Source: Spinellus fusiger (Eukaryota; Mucoromycota; Mucoromycetes; Mucorales; Phycomycetaceae). From it: a DNA stretch of 64,000 nucleotides. Under the pieces are notes generated by a model. It did not search any database. It was not told the origin of the DNA and saw only the letters and a list, made by a program, of their open reading frames with translations. The stretch spans positions 289,564 through 353,563 of the forward strand of contig JALLLS010000032.1 of NCBI GenBank assembly GCA_025094145.1, written 5' to 3'. Positions 13,115 to 26,700 of this stretch are shown piece after piece. Every line of letters starts with the position of its first letter. Positions within the stretch are counted from its first letter, which is position 1. Made by a program: the position numbers and the translations under genes.

Positions 13115-14027
13115 CAACAGCAACAGCAACATCTTGGCCGAGACATTTCATAGGTTCAACATCCCTTCTATCACTGTAGAGGACATGGTGAGGCACCTCA
13201 AGAAGACATGCTTGGTAATGGCTTCTCCCAAGAGTTCTCGAAAAAGAAAATTGAATGACAGGGCTCTCTGGTGGTTGAGAAAAACAGTAGTCAGTGATTC
13301 CCATCAGACAAAAGAGGCCATCATAGCAGACATGGCCATCAAGGTATCAAGACCAAACTTGAAGATACACCTTGACACAATGGGTTTGGAGTGATGGTAT
13401 AGGCTAATTTAGTGAGGAGGGGGTTGGGAGATGAATCGTAGTAGTAGTAGTAGTAGGCAGAATAAAATCCAACAAGCATATCAATGTCTTGGGAGAAGTC
13501 TACTGCCCCCAAATCATACATCTCTCTCATAAACCCTGGAGTCAGTTACTACCTACAGGAGGACAATGCTAGACCCCATACGAGTAAGACAACTCAATGA
13601 GAGAGTAGCTGATGGTATAGTAATGACTCTTTAATGGCCCTTACAATACTGATCTCAATCCAATGGAGCATCTGTGGACTTAATTGAATATCATTAGGAA
13701 GGACATAAAGTATTCCACCAAACAGAGGTTGGAGGCGGCCCTGATGCTGAAATGGGTCAAAATATCAAAGGTGGTGACAGACACCCTCATTGCCAGCACG
13801 GGGCGGTGGTGCCATCAACTGATAGTTATTAATAAACAAGCTTACAGCCAAACTACTGTTATGTATTATAAACGCTCTTCTATGTATCTATTGAAATCTC
13901 CATGTTTCTATCTAATGATTCTGTGAAGTTATAACACCATTAAGATAAATTATGAAACGAAAAAAAGAAAAAGAAAAGTAAATCAGCATTTGAAAAAAGC
14001 GATTACTTATTGAAGGTCACTTTATAT
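13115..14027 (+). repeat. Palindrome 1, right arm (913 bp)
   Basis: Reverse complement of 10532-11444, with no difference found. It begins in a CAA/CAG run (CAACAGCAACAGCAACATC) and ends at ACTTTATAT, after which left and right flanks diverge. The arm boundaries do not coincide with obvious transposon terminal repeats: the inner boundary falls at or before the N-terminal end of the transposase reading frame. Confidence 0.95.
13134..13926 (+). pseudogene. Tc1/mariner-type transposase remnant, right copy
   Basis: The first frame (13134-13394) shows a Tc1-like DNA-binding region: KRKLNDRALWWLRKTVV, then VSRPNLKIHLDTMG, matching the usual VS..T..R.L...G motif. After stops, another frame near 13541-13600 reads SYYLQEDNARPHTSKTTQ, the second catalytic Asp region of DDE transposases (QDNA..HT). 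NTDLNPMEHLW follows near 13640-13675, the family's DLNPIE.LW block, and then an unbroken C-terminal stretch to 13926. Multiple stops and an AGT trinucleotide run interrupt it. The DNA-binding and DDE regions place it in the Tc1/mariner superfamily with good confidence. Confidence 0.8.
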
Positions 14028-15422
14028 ACCTTTATTCAATCTCTGAATATGATATTTTTCTATTGCATCTTGAACTGTAATTAACCTGCTTAAGTCTCAT
14101 ACTATTTTTCTTAGTGCAGTCTTTTTTTATACCCATTGTCCCATGACATTGGATAAATTAAGAAGCTACACTATGCACTTTTCAGAAGTGTTATGGACAT
14201 GTATACTATTTACTATAATGATCTGTAGATCTATTTCTGTAAATACAAGGGAAAGGTACACACATGTTTCATAATGAAATAGAAGTGTTGATCTAGACAT
14301 CTAGCCACTTGAACACTTTATTTATCTAATTCATACTTGCTTTAAACACTACTAATTTTTATAGCAATGATAATGATAATGATGGCTATTTACAGCTGTT
14401 TCGTATTAGACTATTAAAAAGAGTAGAGCTCTCTATCTTTTTCTTTTAGTAGAGTATAGGAAATATAGATATTCCAATAGATTACACACAAGAATAGAGT
14501 TCACATGGAAAGGCATTGGCTATTTCCTGTGTTTAAAGTGCATTCACCCACGAGCCATAAAATAAAAGACAGGAGTAGCTACCATTTTTGGAAGGTTTAC
14601 TTTTCTGTTCATGGCAGGAAGTGTCCTACTGTTGTGTTACAGGGGTATTAACTGAAAGACTTGGCGAACACTATAGATACTCAAGCACTCATTCATGTGT
14701 TTCTTGTCTATTCATGTTTTTTAATGGACTTGGTGCATTCTCTGTGTCCAGTGTGTCTGCTTTGTAGAATGTGTCCAGTGTGTCTATTGTGTTAATACAC
14801 AGAATACCCTGTCTCCACTCCATCTGACTGGAGAAGTATAGAAAGAACCCCATCAAAACATGAAAAATATTCAAATTCTGCTTATACATTTCTCCAATCC
14901 AACACATGTACTATTGACTATTATCATTGTTCGATGGTTGATATTCATGACAGTTTAATGAAGTCATAATGGTTGAAAGAAGAACAAAAAACACTCCAAG
15001 AGGCGCTTGAATGGCTGCTTTCTTTCTATCTACACCCTTTTTCCTATAGACAATGCATCTCCAAAAGATGACTAAAAATAAAAATAAAAAAAAGAATAAA
15101 CCCAAGTAAATAAATAATCTCCAATGTCTTTTTTTATATACTTCTTTCTTTCTTTATTTGGATATTTCTACTAATGAATTGAGTGTCCACTCAAGACACC
15201 TTTTCCTTTATTGCCTGTGATTGTCCTTCAGCCTTCAGCCCTAGAACGGGGAATAAAGCGGCGACAAGAAGTGTGCAGCACAGAAAGAAAAAATAAAAAA
15301 TAAAAATAAAAAAAATAAAAAATACACAGATAATACTTTGTTCTCAGCAGAATTGGACTGTCTGGAAACTCTTCTTTCTTCTATTTCTCTTTCCTTCTTT
15401 TTATATATTTCATTCTCTAACA
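14028..15422. other. Intergenic, no supported gene
   Basis: Small minus-strand frames at 14689-14907, 14911-15105 and 15241-15423 are low-complexity (Leu/Phe- or Lys-rich), lack splice continuity and match nothing known. A CTTT-rich tract lies near 15126-15160 and A-rich tracts near 15070-15095 and 15290-15320. The last few hundred bases presumably hold the TVP18 promoter. Confidence 0.5.
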
Positions 15423-16398
15423 ATGGGTTGCTTTGGTGAAGTAAAGTCTATGAACTACTCTATCTATGGGCAATGGTAATGAATGAAGAGCAAAGGCATC
15501 TTATATCCATGTGTATGTGTGCTTATTTTTCATTGTATTAGGCTCGGATTGGCGTCTATTATTTGTAAGCAGTAATGCACTGAGAATATACTTCTAACAC
15601 ACTGTTTAGTGTTGATTGCCTTGGGTATTGTTGGATTAGCAAGTCATGTTGTATTTAGTATTGTTGGCTGGTAAGTTGGAGGGAGATATTTATAGGGAGA
15701 AATGTCTGTCAGAGTACCAATACAATGAATATATGATCTATTTGTAGGGTGATTGCCTTTGTTCTTGTTCTTGTGGAGATTCCTCTGTGCTTAAAGGTAA
15801 ATAAATAAGATGATTCCCAATACAAACCAGAGATGCTTATGCCTGTGGTCTAGTTCTGCCCTACAAGTCCTCGATTGTATGTAAAAGAAGAGAAAGAAGA
15901 AAGAAGAAATAACTCACTTGGATATGTGCGGATGTGTGTCTTTGTTTACTTGTTTTGTGTAGCGATGGGTTTATTGCCTTTTTTGAAAACCACTACTTCC
16001 GTGCCTCCATGTACCTTGCGTAAGTCGCCCAATGCCTATACAAGTGTCTGCAGGATGAACACACCGGGAAATAGCACTCATTCTATCCTCCATTCTATAT
16101 GCACCTATTAGTTTTGCTGTGGTAATGTTCCTGTCTAATCTGTTGAGTGGAGCTACTCCTCTTATTGCTGCTGGTGTCTGTCTATTGTTGGCTGCTATTT
16201 CTTATGGTAAGATTCAATAATAAGGACTGTGGATCTCACACCGTCTATTTAGCTGCTGGTGCAGTGACAGGCCAGGCTTTTGCTAGTTCATCGTAAGTGG
16301 GAATAGAAAGCACACAAGGCATAAAAAGATACTTATTGCTCTTTTTCTTCTTTTTCTATAGAGTATTGGGTGGCACTGGTGTAGACAATGTCGTTTAA
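15423..16398 (+). CDS. TVP18: Golgi membrane protein Tvp18
   Basis: Nine exons: 15423-15475, 15542-15564, 15610-15670, 15748-15796, 15854-15876, 15963-16019, 16112-16206, 16253-16292 and 16362-16398, all GT-AG, summing to 145 aa. The start reads MNYSIYGQW after nine residues, matching the family's N-terminal F/YSIYGQW motif. Four hydrophobic segments follow. Between the second and third comes the family signature EIPLCLKFCPTSPRFDGFI, then the HYFRASMYLA stretch. Tvp18 proteins are small four-pass proteins of late-Golgi vesicles in yeast, probably acting in vesicular trafficking, with unknown biochemical role. The C-terminal tail is short, with Ala/Ser/Gly. Exons of 23 bp and introns of 45-92 nt make this gene unusually fragmented for its size. 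Identification is strong from length, topology and motifs. Confidence 0.9.
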
Positions 16399-17100
16399 TA
16401 GGCCAGGATGCCCAAGATATTTTCCATCTTCAAGCCTACACTGGGAATGGCTTGTTTTGTTTATCTCTACTGTGCTATTATTTTATATTTTATATTTTAT
16501 TTTATTTTTACAACATCCTACCTATTCCTAGTCTTATTCTTCTACTATTAACTGACATACATAACCGTTTATTGGATTATTTGGTGGATTACTCACTGAA
16601 TTACTCACTGAATTACTCACTGAATCATGAATAAAATGCTCATTGACTACTACCACTATGATTTCTATATATACATACACATACACACACTCTCTACTCT
16701 CTACTCTCTCTGTGCACATAGGCGGGTGACTTGTTATACTGACTGACAATTATCATTCCTCTTTTTATAATCCAGCGGGCGGATCTCCCCTCCCTTCTCC
16801 CTCCCAGGCTGAATCAGCCAGCAGCAGGGCGAATAATATTGCTTACCGATGATGCCATTCTATATTTCTTCACGGACAGGTAGTACCTTTATGCCACTTA
16901 CTCTTTTATGCTCGTAACAGGATTCAACAGCAGCACTCGAATTGCATGAATCACGGTTCAAGCCTTTCTCTCCTTGACAGTTAGCTATTCACTATGGACT
17001 CTCTACAACCACTTCATTGTGTTTGTGACGTCAATCTATAGCTCCAATAGCCTCTCTTATATAGATCTATTTTTGTTCTTCTTCCAGTGTTCCCATCATA
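16399..17100. other. Intergenic with short tandem repeat
   Basis: Contains three direct copies of a 12-bp unit (TTACTCACTGAA) near 16587-16623 and a dinucleotide-rich tract near 16665-16715. A more G+C-rich block (16775-16840) precedes the DUF202 gene and may be its promoter or 5' UTR. No gene seen. Confidence 0.5.
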
Positions 17101-17864
17101 ATGACTCAACCCAACTCTCCTCATGAGCCTGGCTGTTCTTGTAATGTGACTTCTGTAGGAGCAGAGACAGACCCCATAACAGATGAAGCTTCGTCATCCC
17201 ACCCTAATACAATATATGAGTGCAGGCCTTCTTCTCTAGGTGTCTATTCAGCACAGCACAGAAAGGGCACGCCGGCAGAATCCAGCCACAGTCCCTATCT
17301 GTATGAGCTATTAAGAGACTTTTACTCGAGATTCTCGACTTCTATGCTACTGGAGAACAAGGCAAGTGTGGCGAGAGACCATCTGGGTAAGTGGCCCTGG
17401 CAGTAGGGGAGAGTGGAGAGTGGCAGTAGAAGAGATTGGAATGGGCATCTAACCCTATCTCTACCCTCTGCTAGCCAACGAGAGAACCTATCTGGCATGG
17501 TTGCGCACTTCTCTGTCCATGATTACTGTAGGTATTGGTGAGTGACTATGGATTCATTTCTACAGAAGAAGAGTTGATCTGTTAATACTGCTTAGCCATC
17601 ACACAACTCTATCATCTGCAGCCAGAAGGAGATCAAGTAGACCATCGACAGACAGACACAGGCCGTAGATTAGGCATTACATTTATTGTATTTAGTATTG
17701 TATTTCTTTATTTTGGTAATGCCCGCTACTTTCATTCACAAGCAGCCATGACAAAGGGACAATTTCCTGCCAGCAGAGGAGCAGTGATTCTAGGCTCTAC
17801 CTGCCTATTCTCGGTATTAGTGGCAATGGTGATCATTGTAGCCTGTCAAGATCCCTCCTCTTAG
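17101..17864 (+). CDS. DUF202 domain membrane protein
   Basis: Three exons (17101-17386, 17475-17537, 17596-17864) encode 205 aa. The N-terminal ~80 residues are polar and probably disordered. From about residue 85 the DUF202 core appears: ARDHLANERTYLAWLRTS, the strongly conserved NERT.LAW.RT motif, then a first membrane segment (MITVGIAITQL). GRRLGITFIVFSIVFLYFG is the second membrane segment, followed by the conserved TKGQFPASRGAV stretch and a third membrane segment ending at ACQDPSS. In yeast the domain also occurs in Vtc1 and the SPX-VTC polyphosphate machinery, but fungal stand-alone DUF202 proteins are mostly uncharacterised, so no function is claimed. It lies tail-to-tail with the phosphofructokinase-2 gene. 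The start codon is the first in-frame ATG; an upstream coding exon is not excluded. Confidence 0.88.
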
Positions 17865-17989
17865 TCATACTCAATAAGCAATGTGTCTATTCTTCTTCTG
17901 TCTTTATCATTACTGCCCTCTTTAATAATAATCCTCTGCAGCCAAAGAGGGGCTTTTATTACTCTTCTCCTATAGAAACCACCTCCTCT

Positions 17990-18112
17990 TTTTATTATTA
18001 TTACTATTATTATTATTACTATTACTATTATTATTATTACTATTACTATTATTATTATTACTATTATATTATTACTATTACTATTATTATTATTACTATT
18101 ATTATTATTACT
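17990..18112. repeat. TTA/CTA trinucleotide microsatellite
   Basis: About 120 bp of TTA/TTAC-type repeats between the convergent DUF202 and PFK2 genes. It falls in the shared 3' intergenic region 17865-18281, which otherwise shows no coding potential. Confidence 0.9.
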
Positions 18113-18281
18113 TGGAACGCACCACTGAATAGAGAATAGTAATGTAATAATGGGCTAGAGTAGATCCACCTGCCTACACCAGAACAAGGTGTAAAGAGAA
18201 GAAAAGGGGAGTGCTCAAATAACCAATGTTTATTCAAGAGAATACCCCCATGGGCTGTCTTTATTTTTATTTTTATTCTTA

Positions 18282-20520
<2,239 letters not shown>

Positions 20521-20710
20521 TCTCCAAGCGCACTTGTCTCCAGAATAAACATGGACCACGTGTTATGATAGATTAAAATAATAATAATGTAGGAGGGAAA
20601 TGAACCTTTATTCACGTGACTCTCTATCGTGAGGATAGTGGCCGTGATGAAGAGGAGAGCAGGTTGTCATGAATGATGTGACTTTTGCCCTTTATTATTG
20701 TGATTAATAT

Positions 20711-20746
<36 letters not shown>

Positions 20747-20764
20747 ATTTGGTGACAAGGCTTT
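20521..20764. promoter_or_regulatory. Divergent PFK2/kelch promoter with two CACGTG E-boxes
   Basis: The 244 bp between the two start codons carry palindromic CACGTG at 20557-20562 and 20613-20618, 56 bp apart. CACGTG is the classic bHLH site, and bHLH factors regulate glycolytic genes in yeasts. A TAA/TTA repeat (about 20707-20745) precedes the kelch start. Regulatory role is inferred. Confidence 0.4.
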
Positions 20765-22957
20765 ATGGCTTGGTGTTTGCATGTCTTTGTTCTACTGGTC
20801 ATGAGTGTGTCTGCAGAAAGAGGACGTCACTTCCACACAGCCACTGTGGTAGACAGCAGAACAGTGCATATTGTCGGTGGCTATCAGCGAGACACACCTG
20901 CTACCGACACCCTCGTCCTGCTCATCCACCCAAACCACACCATCCACACCACACACCACACAGCAGCACCATTGGTAGGACACACCTCCCACTGGTGCAG
21001 CCACCAAAAGACACACCTGTCACTGTTTGGCTATGGCCCTGGTCATCAGGCCCTGACTCCACTCATGGCCACACCACTGCCTCCTCCACGGTGGTTCCAT
21101 ACATCGGTGCTGCATAACAGCACTGTGTATGTTGTAGGAGGACGTTCTCTGGAGGGTGTCCCAAGAAGAGATAGGTGGGCCTTGGACCTGCTGTCTCGTG
21201 TATGGACACCCCTGCCTCCACTGCAGCATGCTCTCTCTGGACACTCCACCGTGCTCCATCAGCACTGGCTCATTACCTGCTTTGGTGCTTCGGAGCAGGG
21301 ACTCACCAATGCTTGTTCTCTCTTTGACACTGTCCACCTAAAGACAGTCCGTCCTCTCCTCCGGGCAGATGCACACCACGGACAGCCAGCACCACGTCAC
21401 CACGCCTCCATGCTGCTGATTCCCCATCCCTCTGCCTACTGTCTTGTGTATGGTGGAGAGACAGACAGGCACGCTATGGATGATCTGTGGCAATTAGACG
21501 TCACAGATGCACCTCATTTAGCATGGAAGGCCATCGCTCGTCCCCTTGTGCCACGCTCTGGTCATACAGGCGTTGTCGTGGATGATGCCACTGTCATGTA
21601 CTACGGAGGACAGTCCAACACAACTGCAGCCGATCCTTTTTTTCTTTCTCTTTCCTCTCTCTCTTCTGCTCATCCCAGAGCCATGGCCATGGCACTAGCA
21701 TCAGCAGAGGACTCTCCCTCACCAACCCCCATCAGCACCGAGACAGTCATTGGCATCGTCATTGGCTCCATTGTGTTTGCTGTGGGCTGTCTAGGAATGT
21801 GGTTCTGTTACCGCCACCGCCACCGCCACCGCCACGACCCTGCCTCCAGAGCCACACGGTTCAGTCTCTCCTCCCCTGCCTCCTCCCACGCCAAGTACAC
21901 AGCCTCCTCCTCTGCCCGACACTCCACCAGCAGCCGACTGAACCGACAGCACTCGGAGATCGAGGAGTTGTTGATTGCCAAGCCAGAAATGGCCATGACT
22001 CGGTCCATGCCCCACCCACCTGTGCGTTCCTTTTCTGTTCTGACGGACACACCCACTTACCAAGAAGAGCACAAAGAACATGAAGAACATGAAGAACATG
22101 ATCAAGAGAATGAAGAAGAAAAGGCACTCATGGTCTGTCCTGTGACGCAACGACCTGCGTCTTGTCTCTTTCTTTCGTCTCCTCCTCCTCTCCTTCCTCC
22201 TCCTCCTCTTCTCTCTTCTGCCATGACTTTCCATTCTCGTATTCCAAGTCATGAAGCAAGTCATGAGGCAAGTCATGAGGCAAGTCATGAAGCAGACCCA
22301 CCCTACTGTCTGCCTCGTATCATCACAACAGAACCCATCACTGTGCCTGTGCCTGTGCCTGTGCCTGCACTCGCGCCCGCCCCCAAGAAGCGTAGAGAGA
22401 GCATCCCACTACGCCGACTGACACTGACAATGTTCTCCACCCGCCGCTCTTCTTCTTCCGAGGACCCTCCCTCCTCTCTTACCCTCACTCCATGGCACCA
22501 GCGCTCGCCTCTGCCCACCACCGAGTCACCCACAGAAGGAGTCACAAAAACACGCCGTCGCTCGAGTCTGTTTCGTCTTCTGCAGCTCCCCTCACAGCCC
22601 AAACGACAGTCCAATAGCCAGGCACGTGTCTCCACAATAGGATCCATCAGTGCCAAGTCAGTAGCGTCGGTGCAGTGGGTGGAGTTCAATGATGCGATGG
22701 ACTACAAGGAGTATGGATGGGATCAGGGGGGCCCGCTGTCTGTGGCCAACCCCTACAAGAGTCGGTCTGCTATGGACACGTACAGCAGTATGAGTATCGA
22801 TAGGTACTGTCCTTCCTCCCCCATGACGTCTCCTGCTCCCTCACAGACCCACTTTACCATGATGCATTCCACTCCCTCACAGACCCACTTTGTTGTGACG
22901 TCTCCCACTCCCTCACAGACCCACTTTGTGATGACTCCTCCTCCTCCTCCAGTGTAA
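20765..22957 (+). CDS. Kelch-repeat type I membrane protein, intronless
   Basis: A single 730-codon frame. Residues 1-18 form a signal peptide (CLHVFVLLVMSVSAE). Residues about 20-310 hold kelch-type blades (HTATVVDSRTVHIVGGY, FHTSVLHNSTVYVVGGR, RSGHTGVVVDDATVMYYGG), forming a probable extracellular or luminal beta-propeller. One membrane span follows near 330-350 (VIGIVIGSIVFAVGCLGMWF), then a histidine/arginine-rich stop-transfer run (YRHRHRHRH). The long cytosolic tail is low-complexity: an EEHKEHEEHEEHD acidic run, four SHEA repeats, a Val-Pro repeat and three PSQTHF repeats before the stop. The overall design (secreted propeller, one span, long disordered tail) occurs in many Mucoromycota kelch proteins thought to act at the cell surface; the function here is unknown. 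A polyadenylation-like AATAAA lies at 23086. Confidence 0.85.
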   Translation: MAWCLHVFVLLVMSVSAERGRHFHTATVVDSRTVHIVGGYQRDTPATDTLVLLIHPNHTIHTTHHTAAPLVGHTSHWCSHQKTHLSLFGYGPGHQALTPLMATPLPPPRWFHTSVLHNSTVYVVGGRSLEGVPRRDRWALDLLSRVWTPLPPLQHALSGHSTVLHQHWLITCFGASEQGLTNACSLFDTVHLKTVRPLLRADAHHGQPAPRHHASMLLIPHPSAYCLVYGGETDRHAMDDLWQLDVTDAPHLAWKAIARPLVPRSGHTGVVVDDATVMYYGGQSNTTAADPFFLSLSSLSSAHPRAMAMALASAEDSPSPTPISTETVIGIVIGSIVFAVGCLGMWFCYRHRHRHRHDPASRATRFSLSSPASSHAKYTASSSARHSTSSRLNRQHSEIEELLIAKPEMAMTRSMPHPPVRSFSVLTDTPTYQEEHKEHEEHEEHDQENEEEKALMVCPVTQRPASCLFLSSPPPLLPPPPLLSSAMTFHSRIPSHEASHEASHEASHEADPPYCLPRIITTEPITVPVPVPVPALAPAPKKRRESIPLRRLTLTMFSTRRSSSSEDPPSSLTLTPWHQRSPLPTTESPTEGVTKTRRRSSLFRLLQLPSQPKRQSNSQARVSTIGSISAKSVASVQWVEFNDAMDYKEYGWDQGGPLSVANPYKSRSAMDTYSSMSIDRYCPSSPMTSPAPSQTHFTMMHSTPSQTHFVVTSPTPSQTHFVMTPPPPPV

Positions 22958-23716
22958 ATGAACTCCTCCTCCTAGACTTGTTAGACTATTCTCTTCTTCT
23001 TTCTCTTTTTTTTCAGGCTGGTTCCTGATGTTTTATTAGAGATATCATCTCTTTTGCATTGTATTATTATTGTTATTATGTTTTAAATAAACTACCCCAC
23101 AAACCCCTGACAGAATAAAAGAAAGAAAGAAAGAAAGAGAGAAAGAGAAAGAAAGAGAGAGAGAACACTAACGTCATTTGGCTGGGTTTAAACCATAGTC
23201 GCAGTGATGAGAACACGTCTCTTGGCAGATGATAGTTTCTTTTCTCTGTTCTTTCTTTGTTCTTTTATCTCTCTTTCTTGTTGAGAAGACAATCCACACC
23301 AAGACACTCTTTTTATTATTTTTATTATAAAAAAAACAGTCTCATATCCACCAAGGCACAACAACAGAACAAGGTGCATAGACAGTGAGTATTGTCCTTG
23401 GCCATGAAAGAAGGGGAGAAAGAAAGAGAAAAAAGAACAGTCCACTTCTTACAAAGACATGACTACACTTCCACCACCCTTAACGAGCCAAGAATACATA
23501 TATAAATATATATAAGAAAGAGAGAATGGCTGGACTCATCCTTTCTTCTTTGTTTGTTTGTTTTTTATTGTTCTTCTAGTCTACTCAACACATATATATA
23601 CACTTATCTACCAGAAAGAAGGAAGGAAAGAAGGAAAAAGACACTTTTCTCCCTCTTTGCTGGACTCACTGACAGACACATTGACTGAGTTGCTACTATT
23701 TCCGGAACTGCCTTCA
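22958..23716. other. Intergenic between kelch and VPS10 genes
   Basis: Holds the kelch 3' UTR, a GAAA-rich purine tract (about 23118-23163), a TATA-rich stretch near 23498-23515 and another near 23590-23602, and a pyrimidine-rich run before the VPS10 start. No gene is supported. Confidence 0.5.
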
Positions 23717-26700
23717 ATGCGGCCCTCTTCCTCCCGCTCTTTTCGGGCCTCCTCTGCGCCACGACTAAGGCTGTACCTGTGGGTGGTCCTTGCTCTGCTA
23801 ATACAAGTCACAACAGCACAGACCCTCCAAACAGAAAAGACAGCCTTCCAACGCCTACCTGATAAATTCTTCTATTTCCAGGGATCCCAGGTAAGAACCA
23901 CCGCCCACCTCTCCCTTGAGTCGCCTACATTGACTCGCCTACAGAAGAAAGAAGAGGGCTAATATGAGATGTGTGTGTGTGTGTGTGTGTTGCGGTCTAC
24001 AATAGGTAGCCTTGTGGTTAGACGCGACAGGTCGTGTTCTATGGCGTACAAGTGATCAGGGCAAACAATGGACAAAAGTAAAAGACATTGGAGAAGATCA
24101 AGCTGCCTTTCTCTATGAACATCCCTTTGACAGTGAAAGAGTAAGTGAATGAATGAATAAATGAGCCATGGAAAGATAAGAGGACAGAGGGACAAAAGAA
24201 CAAAAGGGAGATATCTTTGGCATGGCATGATACTGAATCCATGTAGGCATATGTCCTTGGTAAAGAGAAAACACACTGGAAAACAACCGACAGAGGAGAG
24301 ACATGGCAGCCATTCACAACACCTGCCAAACCCATCAACGACCCAGTCTCTCTTGCCTTTCATGCCAAGCGATCCAATTACGTACTCTTCCATGGCATGA
24401 ATTGTGAAAGAGGTCTTTGGTCGGGCATGGAGTGCAAGGAAGAGGTAAGAACACTAGACATGATCATCCTAAAGACCATCTGCTCACTCGTACTCTTTCT
24501 TACTATAACCATGACTACTACCACCATCATCGTCGTTCTATCACCAAGGTCTACTACACTCTCAACAACTTTGAGGAATCCATCTCCCTGCGCTCCCATG
24601 TCACGTACTGCCTATGGACCCTCTCCACACCCCATTTCGAAAACGCCCCCGTCAAGGAAATTATGTGCTTGGAACCCGACAAAACCCGCACACTGCCTAG
24701 TCTGTTCAGCTCTGAAAAACAAACCCTCGTACAATCAGAGGACTTTTTCAAAACAGTCCAGCCTGTGACCTTTGCCAAGGATGGAGAAGTCATTGCCCTT
24801 AGCACCGTCAACCGCTTCCTTGTCTCTGCTATCAAACCAGACCCGAGAGTATTCGACATGGACATGCACATCTCCTTGGACGGAGAGAACTGGCATAATG
24901 CTGTGTTTCCTGTCGACACCAGTGTACAGGAAAAGGCATTCACAATTGTGGAATCCACAGGCACCTCCCTGCTGGTGGATGTGTTGGAAGAAGGCTCGAC
25001 ATCCATAGGCACTCTCTACAAATCCAACTCCAATGGTACCTTTTTTGTCAGGAGTCTGGCCAACACCCATCGAAACGCAATGGGTATTGTAGATTTTGAA
25101 AGAGTCCAGGGCGTGGAAGGTGTGATGGTGGCCAATGTGGTTGGCAATGCTCCTCAAGTAAAGGCGGGCAGTGCCAACAAGGAACTGCAGACACGAATGA
25201 GCTTTGATGATGGATCCACGTGGCAGTCTATTCGTAAAGTAATGGATGCAGAAGGACAGACATTGCCCTGTACTCGTTCAGAAGTAAGTCTTTTTTCTTT
25301 CTTTCTTTTATTATTATTTCGTTCTTCCTATGGCCTGTGGATGGGAGATTTATATTTATATTTACATTTTTATATTTTTATATTTTTATAAAAACAGTGT
25401 TTGCTTCATTTGCATTCGGTGACTTCTCTTCATAACAATGGACAAGTATTCTCTTCTGCCTCTGCTGTAGGTGTGATGATGGGTGTGGGCAGCTATGGCG
25501 AGTATCTACTAGAGTACGATGAGTGCGATACTTACTTGTCAGTGGATGGTGGGTTATCATGGAAAAGAGTCCGCCAAGGGGCCCATAAGTATGAGTTTGG
25601 TGATATGGGAGGATTCTTGGTGATGATGGATGATGAGAAGGAGGCAGATCATCTGTGGTGGAGTAAGAACCGAGGAGAAACATGGTAAGGATAAGCAACC
25701 TACCTTTATCTTTCTATGGATGGACTCATACTTCTTTTCTCTAAAGGCAACGCCATGACTTGGGTCTCTCCCTTCGTGCACGCTTCCTCACAACCGACCC
25801 TGCTTCTACCTCACGCAAATTCCTACTGATTGGCACATCACGCACCTCCCAGGACCACGTCTACTCTGTCTATCTCGACTTCTCAGATGTCTTTTCTCGT
25901 CAATGCACTCTCAAAGAAGACGCCTCGGGTGATTTTGAGCGTTGGTATGCTCGTGATCTTACGCCTGGACCTGACTGTCTGATGGGCCACGAACAAATGT
26001 TTTACCGTCGCAAAGCCAGCAGTGATTGCTATGTAGGACTTGACTTTAAACAACCCAAGGAGGAGTTCAAGGAGTGTCTGTGCACCGAAACTGATTATGA
26101 ATGCGACTATAACTTTGTCAAGCAAGACAACAAGTGTGTACGCAAGGGCCCTGATCCAATCACAGACACTATGTGCTCTGCAAGAGACAGCACTTATCCC
26201 TCTTCCAGTGGCTACCGTCTGATCCCAGGCAACACCTGCAAGAGAGAAGGTGGAAAGAAACTGGATGAGCCCATTGAACGTCCATGTGCTGATAATTTCA
26301 AGTCTTCTCCCTCCTCCTCCTCTTCTTCCCACACCACAGCTCCTTTAGCTGAACCCGAGGATAAAAACATCAAAAGCTATGCTATTACTTTTGATGCAGA
26401 GATTGAGCAGTTTGTCTACTTCAAGGACTCTTCTGAAGTACTGATTCGACTGCAAACGGGGAGTCTGTGGCATTCCAAGGAGCATGGCATTCAATGGAAA
26501 CAAGTACTGAAAGAAGAAGGAAGAGTCAGACGCTTTGTTATGCATGAATTCGATACTTCGCGTGCCTATGCTATTCTTGATAACAGCATCTACTTTACTA
26601 CCAATCGAGGAGCCGACTGGACACAGATCAAAGTACCCGCCCCTCCCTCTCAATACATTGGCCATGTGCTTGACTTTCATCCTGGCGAAGTGGATTGGCT

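Noticed and set aside
14689..15423. Minus-strand gene divergent from TVP18
   Set aside because: The three frames are low-complexity, cannot be joined convincingly and match no known family.
20789..22689. Several antisense frames over the kelch gene
   Set aside because: They are shadows of the G+C-rich sense gene: they overlap its signal peptide, kelch blades and repeats and have no motifs of their own.
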